Positions 36,005-48,110 of a stretch of DNA of 64,000 bases are shown in pieces. Each line of letters starts with the position of its first letter. The first letter of the stretch is position 1. The translations under genes and the position numbers were made by a program. A model generated the notes under the pieces. The model was not told the origin of the DNA. It ran no database searches and was given only the letters and a program-made list of their open reading frames with translations. Origin of the DNA: Siphonodentalium dalli (Eukaryota > Mollusca > Scaphopoda > Gadilida > Siphonodentaliidae); the NCBI GenBank assembly GCA_032622095.1, contig CP136064.1, forward strand, positions 256,847,863 through 256,911,862. The letters are read 5' to 3'.

Positions 36005-36151
36005 CATCTGTCGGAAATTCCACTATATTGCAACGGAAAGGCCGTTGTGTGTGCAACATATATTGACATTACCTTGGCTCGAGTATATTCACAATCTGAA
36101 AGTGGAGACAATGTATTTGGACACCACACTCGTCAGTCTATGTACGCCTAG
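36005..36151 (+). other. Candidate coding segment, copy 1
   Basis: After CATATACAG, 48 codons run to a TAG. The core is NGKAVVCATYIDITLARVYS. An inverted, diverged copy at 37669-37815 keeps the same frame and stop. I do not recognise the family. It could be an exon of a duplicated gene or a transposon fragment. Confidence 0.4.
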
Positions 36152-36159
36152 TTGTTTAA

Positions 36160-37620
36160 GTTGCTGATCACTAGTTGTCAAAAATATGTACGTCAAGTTG
36201 TGATGATGGGATTTGGGTGCAAAGACGAAACCATGAATTAGGTTTCCATATTAGACATGTTCCACCTCTCGGTGGTCATTATTAACAGTCATACGGCGAA
36301 GGCACGTACTGTTCCATTCCACATCCGTTTTCCGATTTCTCGACAAAACGTTTTCTTATATGTTCAAGCACCGAACGTAACTATATATATCAATAGATAC
36401 CGTGCTGAAATGTATTGAATTACACGATGTAGTTCATCTAAAAGCATGGTACGTAATTGAATACTTCTGCTCCACATGTATACATATCATGCATATTACT
36501 TCTCGTTTTCCGGTGACTCAAGAGATGGAACTCTATCTTTTCAATATCTTTTCAATATAACTACCAAAAACATATCAAATAAAATTAAGTAAACATAAAC
36601 ATGGGGCAAGGATAATTGGAGATAGCGTCAAAATTTCTACCCTTTCGTGTGAAACTACCCTCATCTGGGAGCCGGTCTATAATATAATAAAGTAGAATTA
36701 AATTTATTGAAAAACATAAAACCTCAAGTCTTGAATGTTCGTTATCAGCACTTGGAGTGATTTGTTGATTTAAGCGACAGGAATCTGAAATATGCATGTA
36801 CAACCAAAATCGACATCGCATGACATCTCTCTTAACGGGGTATACATCCGTGCATAACACACTTTTTCAGATCGATAGTATGATCTGAAGACATATTTAG
36901 GCACAGTGAACCGTAAAAAACAGTCTATCTATCCAGTTAATTAAAATTGACAATTGCGATATTGTCGTCCCAATTTTGACACAATATGTCTTATCCACAC
37001 ATATCTTAGCCAAATCAACTTATGTGGACATCTGTGGTTTTATTGGAGAATGGAGACACTGTGTCTAAACTGTGAGCATATATAGTCCTGTATCCAGGGA
37101 CTTTGTGATGCGCGAGTTCTACCTACCCCCCCCCCCCCCATTGTTTTGGGGTTTCAATATGAATCTAAATCGAACTACCAATGGGCAGGTTGGAGTTGGG
37201 GTAATTTTTTCCTATCGTTTGTCTGTGAGTCTCTGCCGGAAAATTCCAACCCAAGAGGTGCAACTCGAAGCTAGCACTTGTAGGACTTTTCGGGACTGGC
37301 CAGTCGACATTCATGTAGTGATACCAAATGGGGGCAATCGCAGTCACGACCCCTTCGTCACATCACCGTAAATATAAGGCGATGGTGCACATACGACCTG
37401 TATGTTTTATTGGTAAGTTCCCACGTATACACAATTTCATCACAGAATATAACATACAGCCCCACCCCCAAATACAGTTAGTTACTTGCGGAGGCGAATA
37501 AAAGTCGCTAAATGTTAATAAGAATACCTTGTTTCATTCAGATAGAGTCTGTAAGTTCAATGGCGTGTCATTTCGAATATATAGTTATGTTTAAATGGTC
37601 GAAAGGAACATATCATTACA
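36160..37620. other. Intron sequence, no clear feature
   Basis: Includes a C-homopolymer at 37127-37139. Nothing else recognised. Confidence 0.4.
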
Positions 37621-37668
37621 GCACGATTCCTGTACAATGTCGCAACTGACGATTGTCGTCGTACACAA

Positions 37669-37815
37669 CTAGGCGTACAGAGACTTGCGAGTGGGTTGTC
37701 CAAATAGATAGTCTTTACTTTCAGATTGTGAATACACCCGAGCCAAGGTAATGTCAATATATGTTGCACACACAACGGCCTTTCCGTTGCGATACAGTTG
37801 GATTTCCGACATATG
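37669..37815 (-). other. Candidate coding segment, copy 2 (inverted)
   Basis: After TCAAATGTCAG, 48 codons end in TAG, with the same NGKAVVCATYIDITLARVYS core as copy 1. There are no indels between copies, and changes in the core are synonymous. Confidence 0.4.
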
Positions 37816-38511
37816 CTGACATTTGAAGAGGGATTTTTCAAATGCCGTTTTTATCTATAAAAAAAAGAGTCCTTCTGTCAACTGGAGCCCCCTTGCGATC
37901 GGCAAATGTATATGTCCAATTTATACGTGCGTTTATTGCTGTTGGGAAACCATCTATACGGTCTGAAAACTTGTTTTTATGGTGTTGTTTTGATTCTTCT
38001 GTTGTATTTATGTTCTAAAAATAGAAGTTTTCGTCTTGGCGAAAGCAACTTCCGATTATATGTTTGTACGGTTTAGCCACTGTGAATAATGAACTTTCGC
38101 GTTTCAAAAAACCAGTTATAGACACATTACTGTAGTGGAATTACCAGTAACAGTCCAATTTGTCCAAAATATAGCAATGTTTCATAAAAAGTTGACGGGA
38201 GAAACATTGGAAAAGGCAATAGAATCGAAAGATATTCTGGAAATCATGATCAGACTAAAATATATGAACTTACTACATGATTAGCGATGTTTGTCGAATA
38301 ATTTTCCCCTTCAAATTGATAGTTTATGACTTGTTGTGAATCAAATTTATCAAACTCGTTTCATAGAATCTGAGTTGAATATCCTCTATATATCCGTAAA
38401 TTAGCAGACGACACATTGCATAATCGAGGTTCCCAATTGGTGTTGATCACAACATTCACCATTTGGGAACTTCAATCTGAGTTTATGCGCGATAGCGTCA
38501 CTAAATCAATG

Positions 38512-38690
38512 ACAGGCACCCTAAACTCAGACACCCTAAACTCAGACACCCTAAACTCAGACACCCTAAACTCAGACACCCTAAACTCATGACAGGCACC
38601 CTAAACTCAGACACCCTAAACCCAGACACCCTAAACTCAGACACCCTAAACTCAGACACCCTAAACTCAGACACCCTAAACTCGGACTTG
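38512..38690. repeat. 15-bp minisatellite
   Basis: About a dozen copies of ACACCCTAAACTCAG, interrupted by two ATGACAGGC units. A degraded palindrome of the GTTCCCAATT type lies just upstream (38427-38475). Confidence 0.93.
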
Positions 38691-38699
38691 ACTGTTATT

Positions 38700-39935
38700 T
38701 TATTTCGCATGAACCCACTTGAAATGCCTTGAGACCCTTTAACGAAATGAGCTGGCAGATTTCTATAATTTCCCAAGTGATTGCACAATTAACATTTGCC
38801 CAAAATTAGCATTCAAATATGTGACAAGAATCAATGATGGCGTCAATATTGAGTTTTAACAGCAGATACCAGAGTCGAAGTTAACTGTTAGAAGTCGATA
38901 GAATTTGATACAAGAACAATATTAATATTCTTTCTTCGACTCGAGCTTAAAGCCGTATTACGCATTAACTTCTATTCCCAGCGCATCACGTGTATTTATG
39001 CGCAACGGCAATTTTTGTAAACAAAATGCGAAAAACTTGAGTTTCAGTCAGAAAAAAAAATCAAAAAGGTGCCCAAAAATTTCCAGAAGTAAATAAATAT
39101 GGTCGGTATAAGATAATTACAACAGTAGCGTAGTGTTTTGAGATGCCTGAAAGATGGCAGAGCCTCGCGAAATATTCCACTTTCAGTTACACCAAAATCA
39201 CAAGTTTGCGTATTCACGTTTGCACCCCCACCCCTTGGCTTTGATTTTAAGTGGATGCACAGAATCCACTGGACCCAGTATGAACAATTTTGAGTACTGA
39301 AAATTTCAAAATCCTATTACCTATACTGGTCTAACGCCAGGCGAGTTCACGTACACCCCGATTAGTTTTTCTTAAATTAATCAGCAGTTTTTGGAATGTT
39401 GCATGGCACCCCGGGCGGAATATGGTTTGGCCCGGTGTGAGTAAATTTTGAAATCAGAACATGAAATTTGCATAATCCTTGCATCTTGACTGACCTCAAG
39501 TTTACCATTTGTTGGGAATCTCCAACCTGACTCCCATTAAGGTTGAAAAATATCCAACTGATAACCATTGCAGTCCAAAATATTTAATAATACTAGGAAA
39601 TATGCAGATGAATGCAATGTATGAATATAGCATTATACGTGTAAGAATATAGCATACGTGTAAAGTATTCCATAATCTGGTATTGATGGAGTTTTGAAGA
39701 AGGGTGCATGGGTGTGATACGGGATACATCTTATAATCTGGGGGAGATTTTACCGGTGGATGGGGGTTGTATATTTCAGGCATACAAGTTGTCGAACGGT
39801 GGGAGGTTAACAAAAGTTAGTAGAATGGCGCTTGTACGTTTGAAACCACTAATATAGGGGTGGGGATTGGGTACTCAGTACGCTCATAAGAAATGTATTG
39901 GTTGCACTATTTGTTTCTGCTGAATTGTCTTCAAC
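38700..39935. other. Intron sequence, no clear feature
   Basis: No repeat family or exon recognised on either strand. Confidence 0.4.
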
Positions 39936-39939
39936 TTAA

Positions 39940-40331
39940 CCCTTTACCCAACAAACCGGCCAAAACCGGCCAAATAAAGCTTCAACAGACTAAAATATCT
40001 TCGGTCTGTCTCAATAGAACCATACAAATATGGATATCATTGGAACAGGCTCCTTGACCACATTGTGATGGTTACAGTTATGCCCTGTGCCAATGCATTC
40101 TCTTATATATGCGAGTCGACCATAGGTCGCCTCGCATATATAAGAGAATGCATTGGCCTAAAAAAAATCTTTTTTTAACACTTTTTACCATTTTTTCTTA
40201 CATTCTTTAACAATTTTATAATTTTTAATGTGTTAAGCCAATGCATTCTCTTATATATGCGAGGCGACCTATGGTCGACTCGCATATATAAGAGAATGCA
40301 TTGGCACAGGGCCGTTCTGTTGGGTAAAGGG
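39940..40331 (+). mobile_element. Class 1 MITE next to CLCN6 exon h
   Basis: TTAA at 39936 and 40332. Termini CCCTTTACCCAACA and complement. Hairpins at 40085 and 40234. Only 29 bp separate its end from exon h. Confidence 0.95.
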
Positions 40332-40360
40332 TTAATAAATCACTAATCGAACATCTTCAG

Positions 40361-40496
40361 TTTAAAGGCTAATGACGTAATGGAGAAGTCGCTGATATTT
40401 ATATATAGAAAGACCAGACTCAGTGTGCTGTACCAGATTCTGAGGACATCGGCGCACAACTCATTCCCTGTGTTGGATCCTAAGTGTGATATTAAG
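40361..40496 (+). CDS. CLCN6: CLCN6-like exon h (first CBS domain)
   Basis: This 136-nt exon encodes LKANDVMEKSLIFIYRK, then TRLSVLYQILRTSAHNSFPV, then LDPKCDIK. It aligns with the ClC-6 CBS1 segment LRASDIMEP and ILRTTVHHAFPVV. The acceptor is AACATCTTCAG and the donor GTGAGG. A TTAA-flanked MITE ends 25 nt before the exon. A branch-point-like CACTAAT lies in the short remaining gap. The exon is 17.7 kb from the previous one. Confidence 0.92.
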
Positions 40497-41024
40497 GTGA
40501 GGTGCCCAACGGTGACTTTCAACGGTGCCGTTGGATTTCTCGCATCCACAAAGTTGGACATTCGCGAGCTGCCAACGCACGTTGGAAAACACGGACATGA
40601 ACTGCAAAATTGTTGAAATAATTATCTATTTTGATGTGTGTTTAATAATAGCTTGTGATTCCTAGGAAAAGCTTCTAGTCCAATATTCGAGCGTCCTGAA
40701 ATTATGTGAGCACCCTGCGCAAATATATTATCGTATAAATAGGGAACCTTGCTTGCATATAATACGAGAATACAATTGGCATAACAATATTTATCTTGAC
40801 TGTTTAAGCTAGTGGGAGACTTGCATATATATAAGAGAATGCACTGACACATAATCTTCAACGCGGCACCAGCGCATCTCCAGTCATGAACGGGTTAAGT
40901 AATCAAAGGTTTGAGTTTCACTTTCATCTGCGGCTACTTTCACACACTCGCAAACTTGCCTGGCATAGTTTCAGGCATTTCGATACATAAGGCAAAAATG
41001 TTGCAGAAAATGAACACAAATTTG

Positions 41025-41185
41025 TTTATAAAACGCATCTGTGCCACATCTGATTATGCAAGAAGTAACTGTAGTTCAACCTACAGCGACGATACAGAAA
41101 TGTTCCTGTAAGTTGCATGAAATCATCTTGCAAGAATCAATCGTACACGTATTTTGAAGACAAATGTTAGTGGGACCGTTACCAG
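41025..41185 (+). repeat. Dispersed repeat, copy 1 (AAAACGCATCTGTGCCACA)
   Basis: A diverged copy occurs at 51228-51395. An acceptor-like and a donor-like site occur here, but the phases do not join the flanking CLCN6 exons. Confidence 0.65.
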
Positions 41186-41984
41186 GTCAGGCGCTTCATG
41201 CATTTAATTATTATAGTTATCTTTAACTATTTGACTATAAAATTTGTTTTGCAACTTTTTGCGATGATTATTTTTGTTAATAATGATACAATGTTTCCTT
41301 TTTAATGACATTAACATGATCACTCAATCGCTCATTAATAACACAATTGATACCAATTGAATGTTATTTGACTTCCTTATCATGTGCCATCGTGACTAAT
41401 TTTTCGCATACGGGTCGACAAATGTTATTTCGTCACATAACCATACATAATGATTTAGTGACACGGTTTTTTTTATATTTGTTTTTTTAATTTGGTTATG
41501 CCTCTTGTATCCAATTACAATACGACGATAGTAATATTGACCTATTATAGTTGAATATAACTGTAATAGTTAAATGCAGGATATGCCTGTTCATATTCTG
41601 ACATACTATAGGAGTTTATATGAGTAAATGCTGCAAAAAACAGCGTACAACGTTGCCAGTGTATTAAAGTACCCTAAAAGAAGATTCCGACTGCATTATC
41701 ACTTACGTCGAGAGTTACAGTTTTAACTTAAATGTAATATATCGACGTTTAAATATGCTTTAATGAACTCAATCGTGAGTTAACACGCATTAGAGTTGAC
41801 AAACATATTTACACTACACTTTACCGTTCAATATCACTAATTTCATGGCTACCGATTTGTTGGGGTTTTTTTTATATTTAAAAGGTATAATTGCCGCTGT
41901 TTTGTATTTATTCAACACTTTCAATGTAACTGTCAACCGTAATTTCCGAAGAATTTTACCATTTCGGAGTGCCACATCACAGGG

Positions 41985-42395
41985 CCAGGAACCTATATAT
42001 GTCTCTAGTGTAATCTCTAAACGTCGATTCAGACGTTCAGGACCAGGAACCTACGTCACTAATGTAATCTCTAAACGGTTGATTCAGACGTTCAGGAAGC
42101 TACGTCACAAATGTAATCTCTAAACCGTCGCTTCAAACGTTCGGGAATCTACGTCACTAATGTAATCTCTAAACTGTTGATTCAGACGTTCAGGAAGCTA
42201 CCTCACAAATGTAATCTCTAAACGGTTGATTCAGACGTTCAGGAAGCTACGTCACAAATGTAATCTCTAAACCGTCGCTTCAGACGTTCGGGAACCTACG
42301 TCACTAATGTAATCTCTAAACGGTTGATTCAGACGTCCAGGAAGCTACGTCACAAATGTAATCTCTAAACCGTCGCTTCAGACGTTCGGATAGCT
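41985..42395. repeat. About 48-bp minisatellite
   Basis: Roughly eight copies of TAATCTCTAAACGGTTGATT and CAGACGTTCAGGAAGCTACG. Two variants (CGGTTGATT and CCGTCGCTT) alternate. Confidence 0.92.
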
Positions 42396-42525
42396 GTCGT
42401 CTGGGACATATGCAATGCTGGTTGAGCTAGATATGGGATGCAGGAGTTATTGTACTTACCAAGAGTGAATTTGTTTATGTGCATTTAACAAAAATCTATT
42501 AAAGGGTTGAGGTGTGTTTAACCCT

Positions 42526-43003
42526 TTCAGTGCCATGGACCGATCTCATCGGCCCTAATTTACGGTCTGTAAAATCGGCCCTAAAAAAATAAAAAATAAA
42601 TTTTGTTTTGTTATTGTTTTTGTTTTTTGTTTTTTGTTTTTTTTGGGTATGCTTAAGCATGCTATAGCGAATTTAAAAACAAACTGGATAAAACCTTAGG
42701 GGCATGTTATAACTAAAAACTATCACCAAGTATTCATAGTAATAATTTTGATGCCTATGAAAAATGTAAGATTCCCTGGAACTAAACCTACAAAATAAGT
42801 CTGTTAAAGAAAATGAGAAAAAATTATTAAAATTGTAAAAAATTGTAAAAGAAATAATAACAAATGATGAAAAATTGTTAGGCCAATGCATTCTCTTATA
42901 TATGCGAGGCGACCTATGGTCGACTCACATATATAAGAGAATGCATTGGCACAGGGTATATGTGTTGTTACAAAAATTGGACCTGGCACTGAAAGGATTA
43001 ACG
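42526..43003. mobile_element. Class 3 MITE carrying one hairpin
   Basis: Ends TTAACCCTTTCAGTGCCA and GGCACTGAAAGGATTAA differ from class 1 and 2, yet it has the same hairpin at 42882. The left half contains GGACCGATCTCATCGGCC. Confidence 0.82.
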
Positions 43004-43238
43004 TTCAAAATTTGGACACAATCGATACTTATTCTTCTTGTAAATTTCAGTTATAAATATGAGATTTTAGTTATTACTGATTCCTGATTGAGCATTGTAA
43101 ATTCCTACAACTCGTGTACTAGTTTATCTCATCACGTTGATATATGTTTTAAACAAATGTAAATTAAAACTGCTTTGGGTTACAGACTTGATTGGTTCCT
43201 GGTCCTATATTATCACATTACTTTCGAACTTTTTGCAG

Positions 43239-43273
43239 GATGACGCCGCAGAGTCGTTTCAGCCGACCGAAAG
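43239..43273 (+). CDS. CLCN6: CLCN6-like exon i (candidate microexon)
   Basis: This 35-nt candidate has a strong acceptor (CTTTTTGCAG) and donor (GTAAAA). It reads DDAAESFQPTE plus AG, and phases 0 and 2 fit both neighbours exactly. In vertebrate ClC-6 the loop between the CBS strands is long and poorly conserved, so homology alone cannot prove this exon. If real, the loop here is much shorter than in vertebrates. Confidence 0.5.
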
Positions 43274-43612
43274 GTAAAACTTACTAATTTACACATGAAA
43301 AATGTATTATTTTAGCAAGCTAAGGTCGAGCAATCATAATATATATATTTTGTTATATAATCACCCATTGGGCACCTCGATTGTGCAATATGCCGTCTGC
43401 ACTCCGGGGAGATTATTCGTGCATAAAAGACCAAGCTATTCCCGGTTGTTTATGTTTCGGCTTAGAAGATATGCTAGATTGTGTGATCTGTCATCGAAGA
43501 AGGTGCGAAAACTAAACCAGTTTTCGTGGCATTAGCTGTTTTAATTGATCGGCGATATAGATAAACAAAACTAAATAAAAACACGAAATAGAAACTTTTA
43601 AATAAACTAAAA

Positions 43613-43735
43613 AAGAATGAGGTCCCCAGGGGGTGAATTTAGTTATTCTAGCCCGCTGTGCTGGCTACCGTCACTAAATTCACACTCTGTGGACCTCATT
43701 CTGCAAATATCCGGCACCATATATTATCAGGCCTG
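43613..43735. mobile_element. Palindrome, GAATGAGGTCCCC family
   Basis: Single palindrome with arms GAATGAGGTCCCCAG, followed by GGCACCATATATTATCAGGC, which also borders the copy near 54940. Confidence 0.78.
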
Positions 43736-44271
43736 GTTGGATGAAATATGCAACCAAAATACCACAAAATCATCAGTAAACTCAGTATAGCATCATTCTG
43801 GTGTGTTGATCGGGCTGACATTTAGATACCAGTACTTATTTTAATTTTACTTCATGTTTTGAGCTACTTAACACATGCATTACCTTATTGTGCATATGGC
43901 TCTAATTTTATAATAATACTAATAAGATTAATGTAGCAGATCCTCGTTTTGATGGACTATATGACGACGCAAATGGTAAGAGTTTATAAAATGAGAAATA
44001 TCAAGAAAACAACCATCTCAATTTTTAGTGATATGGTGAGGGACTGTTGGCGTCCGGGCGGGCACCATTGTTTGTTTAATTCTGATTTGTTCGGGCGAAT
44101 GAAGAGCTGTTTGTTTAGCGACGTGTTTTACGAAAGGATATAGATTCAGGATGAAGTAATTGAATAGTTTTACAATAATAGGTTAATGGTGCATACTTCA
44201 TATTGATCTAGTGACTGAGTCGTAACATATCAGTTTGAAGTTGTGCAATAACCACTTTATCTGTCTTGAAG

Positions 44272-44389
44272 GGTTCCTGGAAATTACGATTCCGGAAGAA
44301 TAAAGAACAGAAACTTTGCTGGCACCATACTCCGTTCGCAACTCGTCGTCCTCATTCAGAAAGGAATGTATCAAGAAGCAAGTCGACAG
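44272..44389 (+). CDS. CLCN6: CLCN6-like exon j
   Basis: This 118-nt exon follows TCTGTCTTGAAG and ends before GTTAGT in phase 0. It contains NRNFAGTILRSQLVVLIQKG then MYQEASRQ, matching the ClC-6 segment FHGLILRSQLVTLLVRGVCY that precedes the second CBS half. The first residues (VPGNYDSGRIKN) have no clear counterpart. A start at the purine-rich AACAG near 44309 would also keep phase but is a poor acceptor. This is the last exon I can recognise. Confidence 0.82.
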
Positions 44390-45157
44390 GTTAGTCAAAC
44401 TAAACTCTTATACGTATATAATCTGACATGTGCATGTCTCTAAGAGCATGAGCGGTGGGTCACCCAGTCGCAAGCGGAACAACAATAAACTTATTTCTTT
44501 AAAATAATCTCCTTTATCTTTTTGAGGGGGTGTCACAAGTGAGATTCTTCGTCGAACGGGAGTATGCAAATGTGAGTGTAAGAATATTCAATGTACCCGT
44601 ACTCAAATCTCGGTCGCCATTTTTGGAAACCATATTGGTTGCGGGGTTCCAACTGCATGTAATTTTGGATCGTGTCTACAAGAGGTCTTGAATAACAAAC
44701 GGACCCCAGATGAAAGGTTGATATAAATCAGGTTTCTAGTGAACCAATTGGGTATGGTTCTTGTTATTCGTGGCTTCGTGGAGACGTGCCAAGCTCACCC
44801 AGCGTTGACAATCTCTCGTGGCTATTATTGCTGAGCCCAAAACCAATTCTGCTAGAGATTGGAACTGAGTAGCACAGAAGTGAATTGTGCACGGTCAATT
44901 TATCAACATACATGTACCAGAATTCAGCTCCAGTTTTCCCACCACCCACATGAAATGGAGCTTGACGTGCGGAGTTTATCGTTCTTTGATCTAAGCATTT
45001 CCACCGATTTTAAACATACGATGCCTATATATCTTCAAATACCTCCATTATTTAAGATGTGTGAAGTTATATATAGTTCGACATTCGATATTCATTCGAT
45101 ATTCACGACAGAGAAAATTTCAATAAAAAATCTTCGTTTTTTATTTTTTGCGTGAGG
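44390..45157. other. No clear feature; CLCN6 3' exons not found
   Basis: I looked here and to the right for a second CBS domain (LRHLPVV-like) and did not find one. Confidence 0.45.
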
Positions 45158-46010
45158 TGTGCTCAATGGGTCCAATTCGAGCTCTCCCATTGAAATATCG
45201 TCCGAAATTCAGCGCTTTCCTGTTTTTCAGACCATAGCTGAAGTTCAGTTTACTTCACTTTTCACTTACACGGGATATCAGTATAGAGAGAGAGTGCAGG
45301 CTGAACTAACCGACCGATTTTTAGCCAATGATAGTCACTTCCATACTACAAGTCCAGACATGCATGGGTCATGCGTTTTGAATATCGAACAGCGAATATC
45401 CAACTTACAGACTTTGATTCGATATTCGCGAATCCAAATTTGTTTTCCGTTTAGTGCATGATGGGTGCATAATGGGTCCAATTCGTGCTCTCCCACTCCA
45501 ATATCACCGAAATTTCGCGCTTTCACCCTCACGCAAAAAAAAACGATTTTATGTTTGTTGAAATTTTCTAAGTCGCGAATATCGAATAAATATAGAACGT
45601 CGACCTAACTGCACGTAAGTCTCGAATGAAAATCAAACGAATATCGAACGTGAAATGTCAAATATCAGCGGGAAATCAATGGAACAGTTTTGAGTTGGAG
45701 AGCACGAATTATGTCTATAGAAGTCCCCAGTGCAAACAGTTTTTTTGCAAACTTTTTTTTGTCGATTTGTTAGCCGAAAAGTCAATGGCATTCGATATTC
45801 AAAACGTATAACCCATGCAGCCTTGTAGTTTGTCATGTGCAGTGTTCATATATGAGAGCGACTATAAATGTAAAATTTCAAATCAATCGGTAAGTTAGTA
45901 CAGTCAGTGACCTCTATATCTACATATGTCCCGCATGTATAAGTGAAAAATTTGTAAGTCCAGCTATGGTCTGGAAAACAGGAAAATCGCGGATTTCGGA
46001 CGATATTTAA
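45158..46010. repeat. Diverged internal repeats with GAATATCGAA motifs
   Basis: GGGTCCAATTCG followed by GCTCTCCCA occurs at 45167 and 45474 in direct orientation, with related inverted segments near 45700 and 46005. It grades into the next minisatellite. Confidence 0.6.
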
Positions 46011-46074
46011 GTGGAAGAGCACGATTTTGACCCATGGCGCACTCCTCGCGCAAAAAAAAGATTTTTTTTGTTAC

Positions 46075-46310
46075 ATGTTCTGAGTCGCGAATATCGAATG
46101 AATATCGAACGTCGAACTTACTTCACGCGAATATTGAATGAATATCGAACTAACTTCACGCGAATATTGAATGAATATCGAACGTCGAACTAACTTCACG
46201 CGAATATTGAATGAATATCGAACGTCGAACTAACTTCACGCGAATATTGAATGAATATCGAACGTCGAACTAACTTCACGCGAATATTGAATATAACGTC
46301 GAACTAACTT
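46075..46310. repeat. 40-bp minisatellite
   Basis: Five to six copies of GAATATCGAACGTCGAACTA and ACTTCACGCGAATATTGAAT. Confidence 0.93.
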
Positions 46311-46526
46311 CAAACACCTCATTATTTAGTTAATATTTATTCTCGACTAATCCTGCGGTGATGAATAGATATTGAACAGTATCTAATCACCCCTCCGATT
46401 AAGTATTTACTTATATGTAATCCTATAAGACTGGCCTGAAAGGAATATATGGACGCCATACATACGACATAGTTATCATCATCACCTTCGTCGTCACCAT
46501 CAACCTCATCATCATCTTCGTGTGAC

Positions 46527-46543
46527 CCCCCCCCCCCCCCCCG
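46527..46543. repeat. C homopolymer, about 17 bp
   Basis: Preceded by CATCATCATCTTCG-type microsatellite. Length is likely polymorphic or error-prone. Confidence 0.85.
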
Positions 46544-46899
46544 TGACTCAGTTTTTAGGATACATGGCGCATTATGCCAACACAAGCCACCCAGCTCTAA
46601 CAAAGCTGATTCTAATCCCGACAGGCCTGTATCTGTAATCCACGCAAAGGGTTGGTAATCTGATTCGTGTATCTGGATAAGTTTATGAGTTGGTTTCCGG
46701 GGTTGGGTCGGTGGGGTTTTTTTTGTGTGCAGTGGGGTGATGATTTCTCGGTGAAACTAACCACAAGCGCGGTCTTTCCTCCTCCCACAAAACTGAACAC
46801 GTTGTGATATGGACTAGTTGCTGAAACAACGATAAACTACAATCAACCAAACCAATCATCATCATCCGTACTTGCTTTAACCCTAAATTGATCCTCCCA

Positions 46900-47150
46900 C
46901 TTTAACCCTAAATGGATTATCCCATTTCGTTATAAAAGTATACACTGGAATGGTCTATTATTCATCCGAAGGAAGTAATAATAGCAGACGACATGTTAAA
47001 TACGGATAATACAAGAGCAGAATTATTCATTGGTGGGGAAATGTTCAGATAATGGGTTCAACAAACTACCCATGATCGTTTCTTGAACTTATTAGCTGAA
47101 CACTTCCCAAGGGAACTACTCGTCAATGAGTATTTAGTACAGAAAGGGTT
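46900..47150 (-). mobile_element. MITE with ACTACTCGTCAATGAG end, copy 1
   Basis: It runs from TTAACCCTAAATGGATTATC to AGAAAGGGTTA. An inner hairpin is formed by AAATGTTCAGATAATGGG and its complement. A similar copy is at about 50005-50262, and a lone end lies at exon d. Confidence 0.75.
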
Positions 47151-47499
47151 AGGGTGTTTATGTTATGGGGATACCCAAATGATTTATGCCACTTATACGA
47201 ATGACAGATATCATGGCTAATGGTATCACAGACAACTATCAATTTGTGGGTCGCATCAACAAACCTTTATTGGCTTCCCATATTGATTTTACATCGGAAC
47301 CATGTTTTGTGCCTATATTTTGTAGGCGGCCAAACGAGAACCCAGGTGATATATATTATACGCAATACACATAAAAGAGCGCTGCACCGAGTCACCCACC
47401 TAATGAGGCGGAATCCTCCTTCTCAATTCTTGAAAAGTTAGTCGCTTCAGGTTATATTGGTGTAAATAGTTTCATATGCCTCAGTGCAATCATTTTAGT

Positions 47500-48110
47500 G
47501 TATACTGTTTACAATAGAATGACCAGGTCCAGAATTTTCATTATACCCCCGCCCCCGCAACGAAGTTTTTTGTTATCATTTTCCGTGAAACTTGGCGCAC
47601 GTTTTTTTTTATCATTTTCCGTGAAACTTGGCACATACATCAACCACCATGGGAACCTGTACACATGCGATTATGATGTCTGTCGGACTTTTTGGTGGAT
47701 TTATCCCCCTTTTTCGATTTAGAATTTTTTTATTAACATGTATAGTTTTGTCCTAGCTTTTATTCCTACATTTTTAGGTCAATTTTGTTTAAACTGGACA
47801 CAGATATTTAGTATTACGGGAACGTGTGCACCTGTGATTATGACATTTGTTCGACTTTTTTGGTGGAGTTATCCCCCTTTTTCGACTTGCAACATGCATA
47901 ATTTTGTCCCAACTTTTTTTCATACATTTTTAGGTCAATGTTTTTTTTAAAGTTGGCACAGATATCTAGTACCAAGGGAACCTGTGCACCTGCGATTATG
48001 ACGTCTGTCTGCTCTTTTTTTGTGCGAAGTTATTCCCCTTTTTCGCGTATTTTCGCAACATGCATAATATTAAATTGTCCGAGCTTTTATTCCTACATTT
48101 TTCGGTCAAT
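47500..48110. repeat. Diverged tandem repeat, about 190 bp unit
   Basis: Three copies share GGGAACxTGTxCACxTGxGA, CTTTTTGGTGGA and a TTATCCCCCTTTTTCGA-like stretch. The open frames here follow the repeat. Confidence 0.65.

Larger units (their letters stand above)
1514..44389 (+). other. CLCN6: CLCN6-like chloride/proton exchanger gene, internal part (ten exons)
   Basis: This multi-exon gene encodes a ClC-6-type transporter. Vertebrate ClC-6 is a late-endosomal 2Cl-/H+ exchanger with a membrane ClC core followed by two CBS domains. The exons listed separately were found by translating short open stretches and matching them to the family: the segment ending GLIDFGTFT, the GGLLGALFN helix, the CYS-rich loop with YNDMATLFF, the [10 protein letters not shown] anion motif, [20 protein letters not shown], and the first CBS domain. 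Successive splice phases are 0, 2, 0, 1, 2, 0, 2, 0, 2, 0 and agree at every junction, with no stops. ClC-6 rather than ClC-7 is favoured by [15 protein letters not shown] and [14 protein letters not shown]. The GSGIP and gating-glutamate exons lie upstream of the window. The second CBS domain and the stop codon were not located. Intron 7 is about 17.7 kb and is swollen by tandem duplication. Confidence 0.9.

Noticed and set aside
38501-38788. Repeat protein with FRVSE units
   Set aside because: A product of the 15-bp minisatellite.
40911-41111. Extra CLCN6 exon with a donor at GTAAGT
   Set aside because: Joining it breaks the phase into exon j, and the sequence is a dispersed repeat also present near 51.2 kb.
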